Shown one piece after another: positions 1 through 5,423 of a stretch of 6,151 nucleotides of DNA. A model generated the notes under the pieces. That model did no database searches. It was not told the DNA's origin and saw nothing but the letters and a program-made list of their open reading frames with translations. A program made the translations under genes and the position numbers. The stretch is from Lachnospiraceae bacterium (GTDB lineage Bacteria > Bacillota > Clostridia > Lachnospirales > Lachnospiraceae). Position 1 is the stretch's first letter; every line of letters starts with the position of its first letter. The stretch lies in assembly GCA_017380975.1 (NCBI GenBank), contig JAFOCX010000143.1:1-6151 (forward strand), in the 5' to 3' direction.

Positions 1-850
1 CATACATCTTTGCGATATGTTCCGGTGTTGTACCGCAGCAGCCGCCAAGAACAGACACTCCACTCTCTGCAATGACACGCATCGTCTCTGCAAACTGATC
101 GGAATCAATATCATAAACTGTCTTTCCGCCTTCACTTCTCGGAAGTCCTGCATTGGGATTTACCATAACCGGAACGGAAGCGACATCCGCCATCTTACGG
201 ATCAGAGGGAGCAGCTGAACCGGTCCAAGTCCGCAGTTGAGACCGATCACATCCACGCCAAGACCTTCTAAAAGTGCTGTCACAGATTCCACATTTCCTC
301 CGGTCAGCATCTTTCCTTTTTCATCTAAGGTTACCGTTGCAAAAATCGGAAGTTCACTTTCCTCCTTTGCTGCAAGAACTGCTGCCTTCAGCTCATAGCA
401 GTCTCCCATGGTCTCGATAATGATCAGATCCGCACCTGCTGCCGCACCTGCGCCGACAACTTCTTTATACACATCACATGCTTCCTCAAACCTAAGCGTT
501 CCGTACGGTTCCAGCAATTTTCCGGTCGGTCCCAGATCCAAAGCCACGAAACCATGACCTGCCAGTTCTACAGCCCTTTTCGCGTTGGCTACAGCCGCTG
601 CTGCCACTTCATCCACGGAATATCCTTGTTCTTTCTTATATTTAAAACAATTTAAACCGAACGTATTCGTCGTAACAATGTCGGAACCCGCCTTAAGATA
701 ATCCAAGTGGATTCCCACAATGATGTCCGGATGGAGCAGATTCCATGTCTCCGGAAGCTCTCCCGGCTTCAGTCCCTTCGCCTGTAAAAGACTTCCCATA
801 CCACCGTCAAAAAATAATCGTCTCTCTTTTAATGCTTCGCGAATCCCCAT
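1..850 (-). CDS. metH: Cobalamin-dependent methionine synthase, N-terminal homocysteine-binding domain (partial, runs off left edge)
   Basis: This is the first 283 codons of a reading frame that continues past position 1. The translation is a homocysteine S-methyltransferase domain (MetH N-terminal module). It has FDGGMGS at residues 14-20, TTNTFG at 60-65, a GLNC motif with Cys206, and GGCCGT with Cys271-Cys272. These three cysteines are the zinc ligands that bind and activate homocysteine in this family. The start at 850 follows GGAGGAG (855-861) at good spacing. The gene lies 16 nt after the activation-domain gene and is third in the metF operon. In the family, methyl-tetrahydrofolate and cobalamin modules follow this domain; they would lie outside the window. 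Because the activation domain is encoded separately next door, this is probably the short MetH form without a C-terminal activation module. A betaine- or S-methylmethionine-dependent enzyme with the same domain is possible, but the neighbours argue for MetH. Confidence 0.92.
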   Translation of the reverse strand, partial: MGIREALKERRLFFDGGMGSLLQAKGLKPGELPETWNLLHPDIIVGIHLDYLKAGSDIVTTNTFGLNCFKYKKEQGYSVDEVAAAAVANAKRAVELAGHGFVALDLGPTGKLLEPYGTLRFEEACDVYKEVVGAGAAAGADLIIIETMGDCYELKAAVLAAKEESELPIFATVTLDEKGKMLTGGNVESVTALLEGLGVDVIGLNCGLGPVQLLPLIRKMADVASVPVMVNPNAGLPRSEGGKTVYDIDSDQFAETMRVIAESGVSVLGGCCGTTPEHIAKMY

Positions 851-854
851 CTGA

Positions 855-861
855 CTCCTCC
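855..861 (-). promoter_or_regulatory. Ribosome-binding site of metH
   Basis: GGAGGAG lies 4-6 nt upstream of the ATG at 850, between the stop of the activation-domain gene (867-869) and metH. It fixes the metH start and supports separate initiation within the operon. Confidence 0.8.
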
Positions 862-866
862 ATTTC

Positions 867-1517
867 TCATATCCTTCGATACGGACAGTTCTCATGATCA
901 CAGTTTTCACAGCCCTCAACATGACAGGATTCTTTTCTCTTGCTCAATCCGATCACGGCTGTCACAGACTTGGTCGGGATCATCAGTCCCCCGTCCGTCA
1001 AAACGATTCCAATCTGTTTTCCTGCATCCAGTTCGTTTAAGATCACCGGCTGAAAATCCAGTGAAAAATCTCCGTATCCCGGAGAATATCTTGGCCTTAG
1101 ATACCATCCTTGTTTCTCATATTTCTGCTTCCATTCATGGCACCGTTCATTACAGTATGCTTCGATCATGACCGCAGCTGCAGCCTGCATAACAACAGCC
1201 CTTGAAACTTGCAATTTCCCGTACTTTGCCAGTAAACGGTCCACATCCAGTCCCAAAGTCACAGCGAACAAAAGAACCCGGTCACATCCGCCCAGGTTCT
1301 TCGATAAATGATTACTTTTTACCCGAAAATGTCCAAAATCAATACTTCCGTCCTCCGTGATCACAATAGGATATTCTCTGAAAACAGCCTTGGGCTCTGC
1401 TGCCTTCATCAGTTCCTCCACACAAGACTCAACAAGACGTTTCGTTGCTGAATCTGCTTCGTGCCCTCGATAACCAAGATAACGGTATATTTCTTTTCTG
1501 TCTATTTCAACTGCCAT
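867..1517 (-). CDS. Free-standing methionine synthase activation-domain protein (MetH reactivation subunit)
   Basis: The predicted 216-residue protein matches the vitamin B12-dependent methionine synthase activation domain, which in E. coli is the C-terminal module of MetH. That module binds S-adenosylmethionine and takes part in reductive methylation of oxidised cob(II)alamin. The SAM-binding RxxxGY signature is visible as RYSPGY at residues 143-148, followed by GDFSLDFQ and, near 170-190, a GIVLTDGGLMIPTKS segment typical of the family. The frame is open upstream to 1586 but that would overlap metF by 47 nt. The ATG at 1517 has GGAGG 8 nt upstream and starts 22 nt after metF, so I use it. 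Separate activation proteins beside a short MetH are known, for example in Thermotoga maritima. The C-terminus carries an unusual cysteine cluster (Cys198, 203, 206, 211, spacing C-x4-C-x2-C-x4-C) beyond the usual domain, which could bind metal or an Fe-S cluster; that is inference. Confidence 0.88.
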   Translation of the reverse strand: MAVEIDRKEIYRYLGYRGHEADSATKRLVESCVEELMKAAEPKAVFREYPIVITEDGSIDFGHFRVKSNHLSKNLGGCDRVLLFAVTLGLDVDRLLAKYGKLQVSRAVVMQAAAAVMIEAYCNERCHEWKQKYEKQGWYLRPRYSPGYGDFSLDFQPVILNELDAGKQIGIVLTDGGLMIPTKSVTAVIGLSKRKESCHVEGCENCDHENCPYRRI

Positions 1518-1524
1518 TCCGCAG

Positions 1525-1530
1525 TCCTCC
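1525..1530 (-). promoter_or_regulatory. Ribosome-binding site deciding the activation-protein start
   Basis: GGAGGA lies in the 22-nt gap after the metF stop, with GGAGG 8 nt before the ATG at 1517. It favours that start over the upstream ATG at 1586, which lies inside metF. Confidence 0.78.
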
Positions 1531-1539
1531 GTCAAACTT

Positions 1540-2400
1540 CTATACAATGATCTCCGATAAACTGCTTTTGATCTGAGCCGCCACATCCGGCTTATTCATC
1601 GAATACACATGGATCGCGTTGACTCCGTTGGCGATCAGATCCACGATCTGATCTGTCGCATAAGCCACGCCCGCCTGACGCATAGCAGCCGGATTGTCTC
1701 CGAACTTATCCACGATCGCGCGGAATTTCGACGGAATATATGCACCGGACATCGACAAGATCCTCTTCATCTGCTTCGCATTGGTTACCGGCATAATACC
1801 GGCCACCACCGGAACCGTAATCCCTTTCTCACGGATCTGATACAAGAAATTGTACAGCAGATCATTGTCAAAAAACATCTGTGTCGTCAGGAAATCACAG
1901 CCTGCGTTCACCTTCTCTTTTAAATGGAGAATGTCCTCCGCCTTCGTTGCAGATTCCACATGTCCTTCCGGATAGCATGCGCCTCCGATGCAAAAATCAC
2001 CCAGTGTTTTCAACTCCGCGATCAGCTCGCTGGCATACTTATAATCATGGTGGATCACACCGTCTTTCGGAATATCTCCGCGAAGCGCCATAATATTGCA
2101 AATCTCATGCTCTTTCAGACGTTCTACCACACGATGCACATGTTCTCTGGAAGATGCCACACATGTCAAATGAGCCAGAGAAGTCACTCCAAACTTCTCC
2201 TTCAAGTCTGCCGCGATCTCAACAGTATATTTACTGGTTCCGCCGCCGGCGCCGTAAGTCACACTCATGAATGCCGGTGATAACTTTGCGATCTCAAAAG
2301 CCGCTGCCTCCACCGGTTCAAATGCAGCCTCCTCCTTCGGAGGAAAAACTTCAAAAGAAAGCACAGGCTTCTCCTGTGCTAAAATATCTTTAATCTTCAC
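1540..2400 (-). CDS. metF: 5,10-methylenetetrahydrofolate reductase
   Basis: The 286-residue protein is the usual size for a bacterial MetF. It reduces 5,10-methylene-THF to 5-methyl-THF with FAD, supplying the methyl donor for MetH two genes downstream. Family motifs are in order: SFEVFPPK at 15-22 with the catalytic glutamate at 17, SVTYGAGGG at 46-54, HLTC at 77-80, ALRGD at 105-109 (the aspartate corresponds to the flavin-site aspartate of E. coli MetF), GGACYPEGH at 139-147, CDFLTTQMFFD at 168-178 and AGIMPV at 200-205. The start is GTG, not ATG: an in-frame TGA sits three codons upstream, and KIKDILAQEKPVLSFEVFPPK is the normal N-terminus of clostridial MetF. The ribosome site is weak: GGAG at 2412-2415 is 11 nt away. 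The weak start and structured leader suggest control at initiation. The electron donor (NADH, NADPH or ferredoxin, or a MetV partner) cannot be read here; no metV is in the window. Confidence 0.95.
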   Translation of the reverse strand: MKIKDILAQEKPVLSFEVFPPKEEAAFEPVEAAAFEIAKLSPAFMSVTYGAGGGTSKYTVEIAADLKEKFGVTSLAHLTCVASSREHVHRVVERLKEHEICNIMALRGDIPKDGVIHHDYKYASELIAELKTLGDFCIGGACYPEGHVESATKAEDILHLKEKVNAGCDFLTTQMFFDNDLLYNFLYQIREKGITVPVVAGIMPVTNAKQMKRILSMSGAYIPSKFRAIVDKFGDNPAAMRQAGVAYATDQIVDLIANGVNAIHVYSMNKPDVAAQIKSSLSEIIV

Positions 2401-2616
2401 CTGACATCACGCTCCAATCCCAAATCTATACCTTTTGCCATGCACTTTACCAAGCTATCACCACACCTTGATGAAGCCAAAAGTATAAAGATATAGAAGA
2501 TACAGACAGGGCGGTCAAACGCGTCGGCAAGAGGTCGCTGAATCCTCTGTCGATATCGTGGGGAGATTACGCTTTCAAAGAAAAACTTGAACGCCCTCGC
2601 TGTATCTTCCATACGC
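2401..2616 (-). ncRNA. Long structured 5' leader of the metF operon; candidate cis-regulatory RNA of unassigned class
   Basis: About 215 nt separate the predicted transcription start from the metF GTG. The RNA strand can form a long-range helix. GAAGATACAG (2609-2600) pairs perfectly with CTGTATCTTC (2505-2496), and after a 3x3 internal loop GGGCG (2596-2592) pairs with CGCCC (2513-2509). Inside lie small hairpins TTCAA/TTGAA (2591-2574) and AGAGG/CCTCT (2548-2530). A second domain pairs TATACTTTTG (2487-2478) with CAAAAGGTATA (2437-2427), 10 bp with one bulged G, ending 11 nt before the weak GGAG of metF. A competing pairing exists: TCTATA (2497-2492) with TATAGA (2430-2425) would open the ends of both helices. 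I do not see the conserved S-box, T-box (GGTGGTACCGCG), cobalamin or THF riboswitch cores. There is no clear U-tract terminator, so control of translation is the simplest model. Pairings are by eye, without energies or conservation. An open frame also spans the region (see rejected items). Confidence 0.55.
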
Positions 2617-2650
2617 TAGACATAATACCATAAGCATTTTTTTTCGTCTA
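2616..2650 (-). promoter_or_regulatory. Promoter of the metF-activator-metH operon
   Basis: On the minus strand TAGACG (2650-2645; 4 of 6 matches to TTGACA) is followed after exactly 17 nt by TATTAT (2627-2622; 5 of 6 matches to TATAAT). A TG plus one base precedes it, making an extended -10. Transcription should begin near 2617-2615. It lies just after the terminator of the lysR gene, so the met operon appears to be transcribed independently. Confidence 0.65.
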
Positions 2651-2656
2651 ATATGT

Positions 2657-2697
2657 AAAAAAAACAGCTAGTTATAGGTTTTTCCTATAACCAACTG
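2657..2697 (-). terminator. Rho-independent terminator of the LysR gene
   Basis: The minus strand can form a 14-bp stem (2697-2684 with 2678-2665, two G-U wobbles) around an AAAAA loop, directly followed by eight Ts (2664-2657). The TAG stop codon of the lysR frame (2687-2685) lies inside the stem, so the last codons are part of the terminator. The opposite strand has no T-run, so this acts only on leftward transcription. Confidence 0.9.
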
Positions 2698-3605
2698 CTC
2701 TTATCTGCCTCAATATACCGGTCAATCTCTTCCAGATATTTCTGTCCCAATGTACTGAGCGCCACGCCTTTTCGTTTAATATAACCGATCGTCATGATCT
2801 CATCGGACTTCAATTTCACAGCACCGTAGTCCGGACCGTTCAGACTTTCACAAGTAATACCGGAACAAAGAGTGTATGCATTTAAACCGCGCATCAGGTT
2901 TAACAGAGTACCTCTGTCATTCGCCTTGATCAATCGCTTATATTTGTAGGTGCTCAGCACTTCCTCTGCGAAATAAAAGGAATTGAACGTTCCCTGCTCA
3001 AAGGAAAGACACGGATATTCCTCTAATTCTTCCAGTGCGATCTCTGTTTTTCCGGCAAGCGGATGTCCCTCCCAAAGGTATACATAGGTACCGCAATCCA
3101 TCAACGGATGGAATTCTAATTCTGACTCCTCAAACAATTTGAATAACACTTTTCGGTTAAAATCATTGACATATAAGATTCCGATCTCGCTTCGGAAATT
3201 CTTAACATCCTCAATAACCTCGTATGTTTTTTCCTCACGTACCGCAAACTCATATTCATCCATATCAAACTGCTTTACCAGCTCGATGAATGCGTTCACG
3301 GCGAACGTGTAATGCTGCATACTCACGCCAAATTTCTTTTTTACATTTTTCTTTTCTACATAGCGGTTTTCCATGAGCTCATACTGCTCAATGACCTGTC
3401 TGGCATAACTTAAAAATTCCTCGCCTTCCAGAGTCAGAACCACTCCGCGGTTTCCTCGGCGGAATAGTTCTACACCAATTTCCTTTTCCAGTTCTCGCAC
3501 AGACTGGGATAAACTTGGCTGGGCGATATATAATTGCTTCGCGGCCTCGTTCATAGAACCGGTATCCGCAATAGCGATCACATTTCTCAATTGGTTCAGA
3601 GTCAT
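2685..3605 (-). CDS. LysR-family transcriptional regulator
   Basis: The 306-residue protein has the normal LysR-type size and layout. The N-terminal winged helix-turn-helix is at about residues 3-60: MNEAAKQLYIAQPSLSQSVRELEKEIGVELFRR covers 18-50, with the family pattern AAxxLxxxQPSLSxxVxxLExxxGxxLFxR. A linker helix (about 62-85) and an effector-binding domain follow. The ATG at 3605 is chosen because AGGAGG (3613-3618) sits 7 nt upstream and MTLNQLRNVIAIADTGS is the usual family N-terminus; an upstream ATG at 3653 would add 16 residues lacking this support. The gene is divergent from the kinase-like/aroF pair, the common layout of a LysR regulator and its target. The ligand cannot be read from sequence. 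A methionine- or aromatic-related effector is only a guess from the neighbours. It ends in its own terminator, separate from the met operon downstream. Confidence 0.93.
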   Translation of the reverse strand: MTLNQLRNVIAIADTGSMNEAAKQLYIAQPSLSQSVRELEKEIGVELFRRGNRGVVLTLEGEEFLSYARQVIEQYELMENRYVEKKNVKKKFGVSMQHYTFAVNAFIELVKQFDMDEYEFAVREEKTYEVIEDVKNFRSEIGILYVNDFNRKVLFKLFEESELEFHPLMDCGTYVYLWEGHPLAGKTEIALEELEEYPCLSFEQGTFNSFYFAEEVLSTYKYKRLIKANDRGTLLNLMRGLNAYTLCSGITCESLNGPDYGAVKLKSDEIMTIGYIKRKGVALSTLGQKYLEEIDRYIEADKSSWL

Positions 3606-3612
3606 AAAAAGC

Positions 3613-3618
3613 CCTCCT
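3613..3618 (-). promoter_or_regulatory. Ribosome-binding site deciding the LysR start
   Basis: AGGAGG is 7 nt before the ATG at 3605, an ideal distance. No comparable site precedes the alternative ATG at 3653. Confidence 0.8.
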
Positions 3619-3681
3619 CTTCTCCGGATTACATCTTTCCTATTAATATACACGAAACTATCTGGAAATAAAAGAGAAAAC

Positions 3682-3717
3682 TTGGAAATTTAAAGAAAAT
3701 ATGCTATTATGTCAATA
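3682..3717 (+). promoter_or_regulatory. Promoter of the kinase-like/aroF operon
   Basis: TTGGAA (3682-3687; 4 of 6 matches) is followed after exactly 17 nt by TATTAT (3705-3710) with an extended -10 TGC just before it. Transcription should start near 3717, leaving a leader of about 34 nt. The sequence upstream of the -35 is A-rich, as in an UP element. The -10 lies in the inverted repeat at 3701-3721, and the upstream ATG at 3709 falls within the -10, so it is not a translation start. Confidence 0.7.
3687..3715 (-). promoter_or_regulatory. Candidate leftward promoter of the LysR gene
   Basis: A perfect TTGACA (3715-3710) is followed after 17 nt by TAAATT (3692-3687; 4 of 6 matches). Its -35 lies inside the inverted repeat at 3701-3721, which would allow autorepression. 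A second possible -10, TATATT (3650-3645), is nearer the gene but has a poor -35, so the assignment is tentative. Confidence 0.45.
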
Positions 3718-3721
3718 GCAT
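3701..3721. promoter_or_regulatory. Perfect 8-5-8 inverted repeat, candidate LysR operator
   Basis: ATGCTATT (3701-3708) and AATAGCAT (3714-3721) are exact reverse complements around ATGTC. The centre fits the LysR-type T-N11-A pattern (T3705 and A3717). It lies between the two divergent genes, over the -10 and start site of the rightward promoter and over the TTGACA of the leftward one. Sequence and position fit a binding site for the adjacent LysR protein; no binding has been shown. It is too far from any T-run to be a terminator. Confidence 0.65.
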
Positions 3722-3735
3722 TACTCGACATTACA

Positions 3736-3742
3736 AAGGAGG
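3736..3742 (+). promoter_or_regulatory. Ribosome-binding site deciding the kinase-like start
   Basis: AAGGAGG is 8 nt before the ATG at 3751. It selects this start over the in-frame ATG at 3709, which lies in the promoter. Confidence 0.85.
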
Positions 3743-3750
3743 CAAGTCTA

Positions 3751-4365
3751 ATGAGCAAAATTATTTCCATCAGTCGTGAATTCGGAAGTGGCGGGCGCGA
3801 GATCGGTTTCCGCCTGGCACAAAAACTTGGAATTCCTTTTTATGATAAAGAACTGATCACCCTGGCTTCCGAAGACAGCAATATCTCTGCCGAAGTTTTT
3901 CATGCAAACGACGAAGTAATCGCCAACAAAGAGCGTCCGCTCCGTACATACGAAACGATCGATCCATTCTCACCGACTTACGAGATCCCGGTTTCTGATC
4001 AGCTTTTTGTCATCCAGACAAAGATCATCAAACAGCTGGCTCAAAACGGTCCATGTGTGATCATTGGCCGCTGCTCTGACGTGATCATCGAAGATTCTTT
4101 TAAAGTATTTATCTGTGCAAGTCTGAAAAAGCGCCTGGAACGTCTGATGGCGCTGGAAGAAGATCCTTCCGTCGATGTGAAACAGATGGAAACCCATATT
4201 CGTACGATCGATAAAAAACGAAAAGAATACTACCAGTTTTATACAGGCAATGAGTGGGGCAAACCGAAAAACTATGATATTTGCCTGAACAGTGGAAATC
4301 TTGGAATCGAAGAATGCGTAGAGATCATCGCAAATTTAGTAACTAAAGGAGATTCTCTTTTATGA
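3751..4365 (+). CDS. Cytidylate-kinase-like family protein
   Basis: The 204-residue protein belongs to the cytidylate kinase-like (Cytidylate_kin2) P-loop family found widely in clostridia. Its N-terminus is MSKIISISREFGSGGREIG (1-19) followed by a kinase-like helix and GIPFYDKELI (27-36). Later segments are VIIGRCSDVI (103-112), a Lid-like R-x3-D-KKRxxYY stretch (151-161) and NYDICLNSG (174-182). In place of the usual Walker A GxxGxGK[ST] it has GSGGRE, lacking the lysine; this is common in the family and leaves the true reaction uncertain. It is probably not the main CMP kinase, and the substrate is unknown. Its TGA overlaps the ATG of DAHP synthase by 4 nt (ATGA), so the two are translationally coupled and share the promoter near 3682-3717. 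This link suggests a role tied to aromatic amino-acid synthesis or its regulation, but that is inference. Confidence 0.85.
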   Translation: MSKIISISREFGSGGREIGFRLAQKLGIPFYDKELITLASEDSNISAEVFHANDEVIANKERPLRTYETIDPFSPTYEIPVSDQLFVIQTKIIKQLAQNGPCVIIGRCSDVIIEDSFKVFICASLKKRLERLMALEEDPSVDVKQMETHIRTIDKKRKEYYQFYTGNEWGKPKNYDICLNSGNLGIEECVEIIANLVTKGDSLL

Positions 4366-5369
4366 TCATCATTTTAAAACAACATGCCAACCCGGCGAAA
4401 GTGGAAGAATTAAAGCAGGAATTGATCGCTCAGGGTTTTAAACTCCATCTCTCTGAAGGAACACAGGCCAGCCTGATCGGTCTGATCGGAGATACCTCTC
4501 ACGTTCATGACGACTGGCTTCGCGCACTTGATGTTGTAGACAGCGTCAGACGAATCCGTGAACCGTACAAAAAGGCGAATCGTTCCATGCACCCGGAAAA
4601 TACTGTGATCGATATCTGCGGTCACAAGATCGGCGACGGTCATTTTCAGGTTATCGCAGGTCCATGTTCCATCGAAACCAAAGAACAGATCATTGAAGTT
4701 GCTGAGGACGTAAAGAACTCCGGTGCGCATTTTCTCCGCGGCGGTGCATTCAAACCGAGAACTTCTCCGTATGCGTTCCAGGGTCTCCACGAACAAGGAC
4801 TTGATCTCCTTTTAGAAGCGAAAAAAGCAACCGGTCTCCCGGTTGTCACTGAGATCATGAGTCCGGAACATCTCCATCTGTTTGAAGATGTTGATGTGAT
4901 CCAGGTCGGTGCGCGAAATATGCAGAACTTTGAACTTCTTAAAGAACTCGGTAAGATCAAAAAGCCAATCCTTTTGAAACGTGGACTGGCTAACACCTTA
5001 AGCGAATTTCTAATGAGTGCAGAATACATCATGGCGGGAGGAAATGAAAATGTCATCCTCTGTGAACGCGGCATTCGCACCTTTGAGACTGCAACCAGAA
5101 ATACCCTGGACATTTCTGCAATCCCGATGTTAAAAGAAAAGACACATCTTCCGATCATCGTAGACCCCAGCCATGCTGCCGGAATCCGATCTCTGGTTGA
5201 CCCATTGTCCATGGCTGCCATCGCTGCCGGTGCTGACGGACTTATGATCGAAGTTCACAATAATCCGGAGAAGGCACTGTGCGACGGTGCTCAGTCTTTA
5301 ACACCGCAGATGTTCGATACGCTGATGAAAAAGATCAACAAAACGGTGGACTTCTTCCACACAATTTAA
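4362..5369 (+). CDS. aroF: 3-deoxy-7-phosphoheptulonate (DAHP) synthase, type I-beta with N-terminal regulatory domain
   Basis: The enzyme condenses phosphoenolpyruvate and erythrose 4-phosphate to DAHP, the first step of the shikimate pathway. The 335 residues match the Thermotoga maritima-type length. Residues 1 to about 70 form a small ferredoxin-like domain (MIIILKQHANPAKVEELKQEL...), which in T. maritima mediates feedback inhibition by aromatic amino acids. The catalytic barrel follows, with AGPCSIE at 99-105, LRGGAFKPRTSPYAFQGL at 125-142, LLKRGLANT at 204-212, NENVILCERGIRTF at 228-241, IVDPSHAAG at 266-274 and LMIEVH at 294-299. The metal ligands are all present: Cys102, His271, Glu297 and Asp308. 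The ATG overlaps the preceding stop, and GGAG lies 10 nt upstream. The gene name follows common use for this family (it is also called aroG or aroA). No chorismate mutase domain is fused. It ends at a strong terminator. Confidence 0.95.
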   Translation: MIIILKQHANPAKVEELKQELIAQGFKLHLSEGTQASLIGLIGDTSHVHDDWLRALDVVDSVRRIREPYKKANRSMHPENTVIDICGHKIGDGHFQVIAGPCSIETKEQIIEVAEDVKNSGAHFLRGGAFKPRTSPYAFQGLHEQGLDLLLEAKKATGLPVVTEIMSPEHLHLFEDVDVIQVGARNMQNFELLKELGKIKKPILLKRGLANTLSEFLMSAEYIMAGGNENVILCERGIRTFETATRNTLDISAIPMLKEKTHLPIIVDPSHAAGIRSLVDPLSMAAIAAGADGLMIEVHNNPEKALCDGAQSLTPQMFDTLMKKINKTVDFFHTI

Positions 5370-5389
5370 CCATTTATCTGTAACAAAAC

Positions 5390-5420
5390 GGGGCTGCCGC
5401 AGCAGCCCCATTTCTTTTTC
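5390..5420. terminator. Bidirectional Rho-independent terminator between convergent genes
   Basis: GGGGCTGC (5390-5397) and GCAGCCCC (5402-5409) form a perfect 8-bp G/C-rich stem with a CGCA loop. A T-rich tract (ATTTCTTTTT) follows on the plus strand, ending aroF. On the minus strand the hairpin is followed by GTTTTGTT, so it can also end the permease transcript, whose stop is at 5424. Confidence 0.92.
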
Positions 5421-5423
5421 ATT

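Noticed and set aside
1518..1586. Longer N-terminus for the activation protein, starting at 1586 inside metF
   Set aside because: The extra 23 residues overlap the metF C-terminus, have no ribosome site, and do not look like family sequence. GGAGG before the ATG at 1517 decides the start.
2397..2612. A 71-codon minus-strand open frame filling the metF leader, with TGA overlapping the metF GTG (GTGA)
   Set aside because: Its ATG lies only about 4 nt from the predicted transcription start and has no ribosome-binding site. The product resembles no family I know, and the region is better explained by RNA structure. The overlap with the metF start leaves a small chance of a coupled leader peptide; a shorter in-frame ATG at 2441 also lacks a ribosome site.
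2401..2616. SAM (S-box), T-box, cobalamin or THF riboswitch in the met leader
   Set aside because: I looked for their conserved core sequences on the transcribed strand and did not find them. A diverged member cannot be excluded without a covariance-model search.
3709..3750. Longer N-terminus for the kinase-like protein, starting at 3709
   Set aside because: That ATG is part of the -10 element and lies upstream of the predicted transcription start; AAGGAGG precedes the ATG at 3751.
4646..5221. Minus-strand open frame of 191 codons inside the DAHP synthase gene
   Set aside because: It is antisense to a well-conserved enzyme with all catalytic motifs, and its product has no recognisable domain.
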